In this document: piece by piece, positions 5,068-5,225 of the stretch
Layout: every line of letters begins with the position of its first letter
How positions within the stretch are numbered: position 1 is the stretch's first letter
From: an uncultured Eubacteriales bacterium
Lineage (GTDB): Bacteria > Bacillota_A > Clostridia > Christensenellales > Aristaeellaceae
DNA length: 5,225 bases
Direction: 5' to 3'
Assembly (NCBI GenBank): GCA_900321945.1
Contig: ONXY01000521.1
Span: 1-5,225 of the forward strand
The notes under the pieces: generated by a model
Seen by the model: the letters and a program-made list of their open reading frames with translations, nothing else
Told to the model about the DNA's origin: nothing
Database searches by the model: none
Program-made: the position numbers and the translations under genes

Positions 5068-5225
5068 ATGAATATGACGGAAGGCAGGCCGCTGGCTCTG
5101 CTTTCCGTTTTCGCGCTGCCGCTGCTGATCGGCAATCTGTTTCAGCAGGCCTACAACCTGGCGGACTCCATGATCGTGGGACGGATGCTCGGCGCCGGAG
5201 CGCTGGCCGCCGTCGGCGCCACCGG
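5068..5225 (+). CDS. MATE family efflux transporter, N-terminal fragment at window edge
   Basis: Start of a membrane exporter of the MATE (NorM/DinF-like) family; only about 52 residues are in the window. The sequence MNMTEGRPLALLSVFALPLL followed by IGNLFQQAYNLADSMIVGRM and LGAGALAAVGATG is the highly characteristic N-terminus: TEG-x-P, then first membrane helix, then NLFQQ-x-YN-x-x-D-x-x-IVGR-x-LG. I chose ATG 5068 because it gives the normal family N-terminus and has GGAGG (5054-5058) nine bases upstream. The frame is also open from ATG 4981, which would add 29 basic residues; that start has AGAGG ten bases upstream and AGAAGG touching it, so it cannot be excluded. It belongs to a different subgroup from the MATE gene at the left edge. 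It follows the GH10 gene in the same direction, but a 216-base gap with no clear terminator leaves co-transcription open. Confidence 0.9.
   Translation, partial: MNMTEGRPLALLSVFALPLLIGNLFQQAYNLADSMIVGRMLGAGALAAVGAT

Noticed and set aside
4773..5135. 120-codon minus-strand open frame near the right edge
   Set aside because: Overlaps the GH10 C-terminus and the second MATE gene in antisense; Arg/Ser-rich composition with no family resemblance.
1..5225. Novel defence, mobile or CRISPR-type system
   Set aside because: No direct-repeat array, transposase, integrase, nuclease, toxin-antitoxin pair or att-like repeat is visible; the XRE gene lacks an adjacent toxin, its partner being an integral membrane protein.

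Overview
The window is a GC-rich, gene-dense bacterial segment with strong purine-rich Shine-Dalgarno sites, small XRE regulators and an AraC/xylanase pair. This style fits an anaerobic, fibre-degrading member of the Clostridia (Bacillota) from a gut or rumen. The assignment is inferred from gene content and regulatory style only; no rRNA or other phylogenetic marker is present. I see no insertion sequence, CRISPR array, tRNA, phage gene or origin.

Left part, minus strand (1-1598). A promoter near 1457-1485 drives a leader with two tandem hairpins. It is followed by a small secreted protein with one SpaA/Cna-B-like beta-sandwich domain (951-1370) and then a MATE-family membrane exporter that runs off the left edge (1-905). 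The two genes are about 45 bases apart and look like one operon. Upstream of this promoter, a very long intrinsic terminator (1545-1594) closes the next operon.

Middle, minus strand (1596-2402). A strong promoter (2374-2402) drives a two-gene operon: a five-segment membrane protein (1787-2302), then a 64-residue XRE-type repressor-like protein (1596-1790) whose start overlaps the membrane gene's stop by four bases.

Right part (2463-5225). An AraC-family regulator with an N-terminal cupin sensor (2481-3359, minus) is divergent from a glycoside hydrolase family 10 enzyme (3628-4851, plus). The hydrolase has no signal peptide, so it probably acts in the cytoplasm on xylo-oligosaccharides taken up from outside. 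The 268-base divergent spacer holds a near-consensus promoter for the regulator. On the hydrolase side it has a -10-like box without a good -35, flanked by an imperfect direct repeat; this is the layout expected of an activator-dependent promoter. After the hydrolase, a second MATE transporter of a different subgroup begins (5068, plus) and is cut by the right edge.

The clearest functional unit is the AraC/GH10 pair, a sugar-responsive regulator with its probable target. The most novel-looking item is the small secreted SpaA-like protein in the MATE operon: it lacks the usual isopeptide glutamate and carries paired cysteines instead. I did not find a convincing new defence or mobile system.
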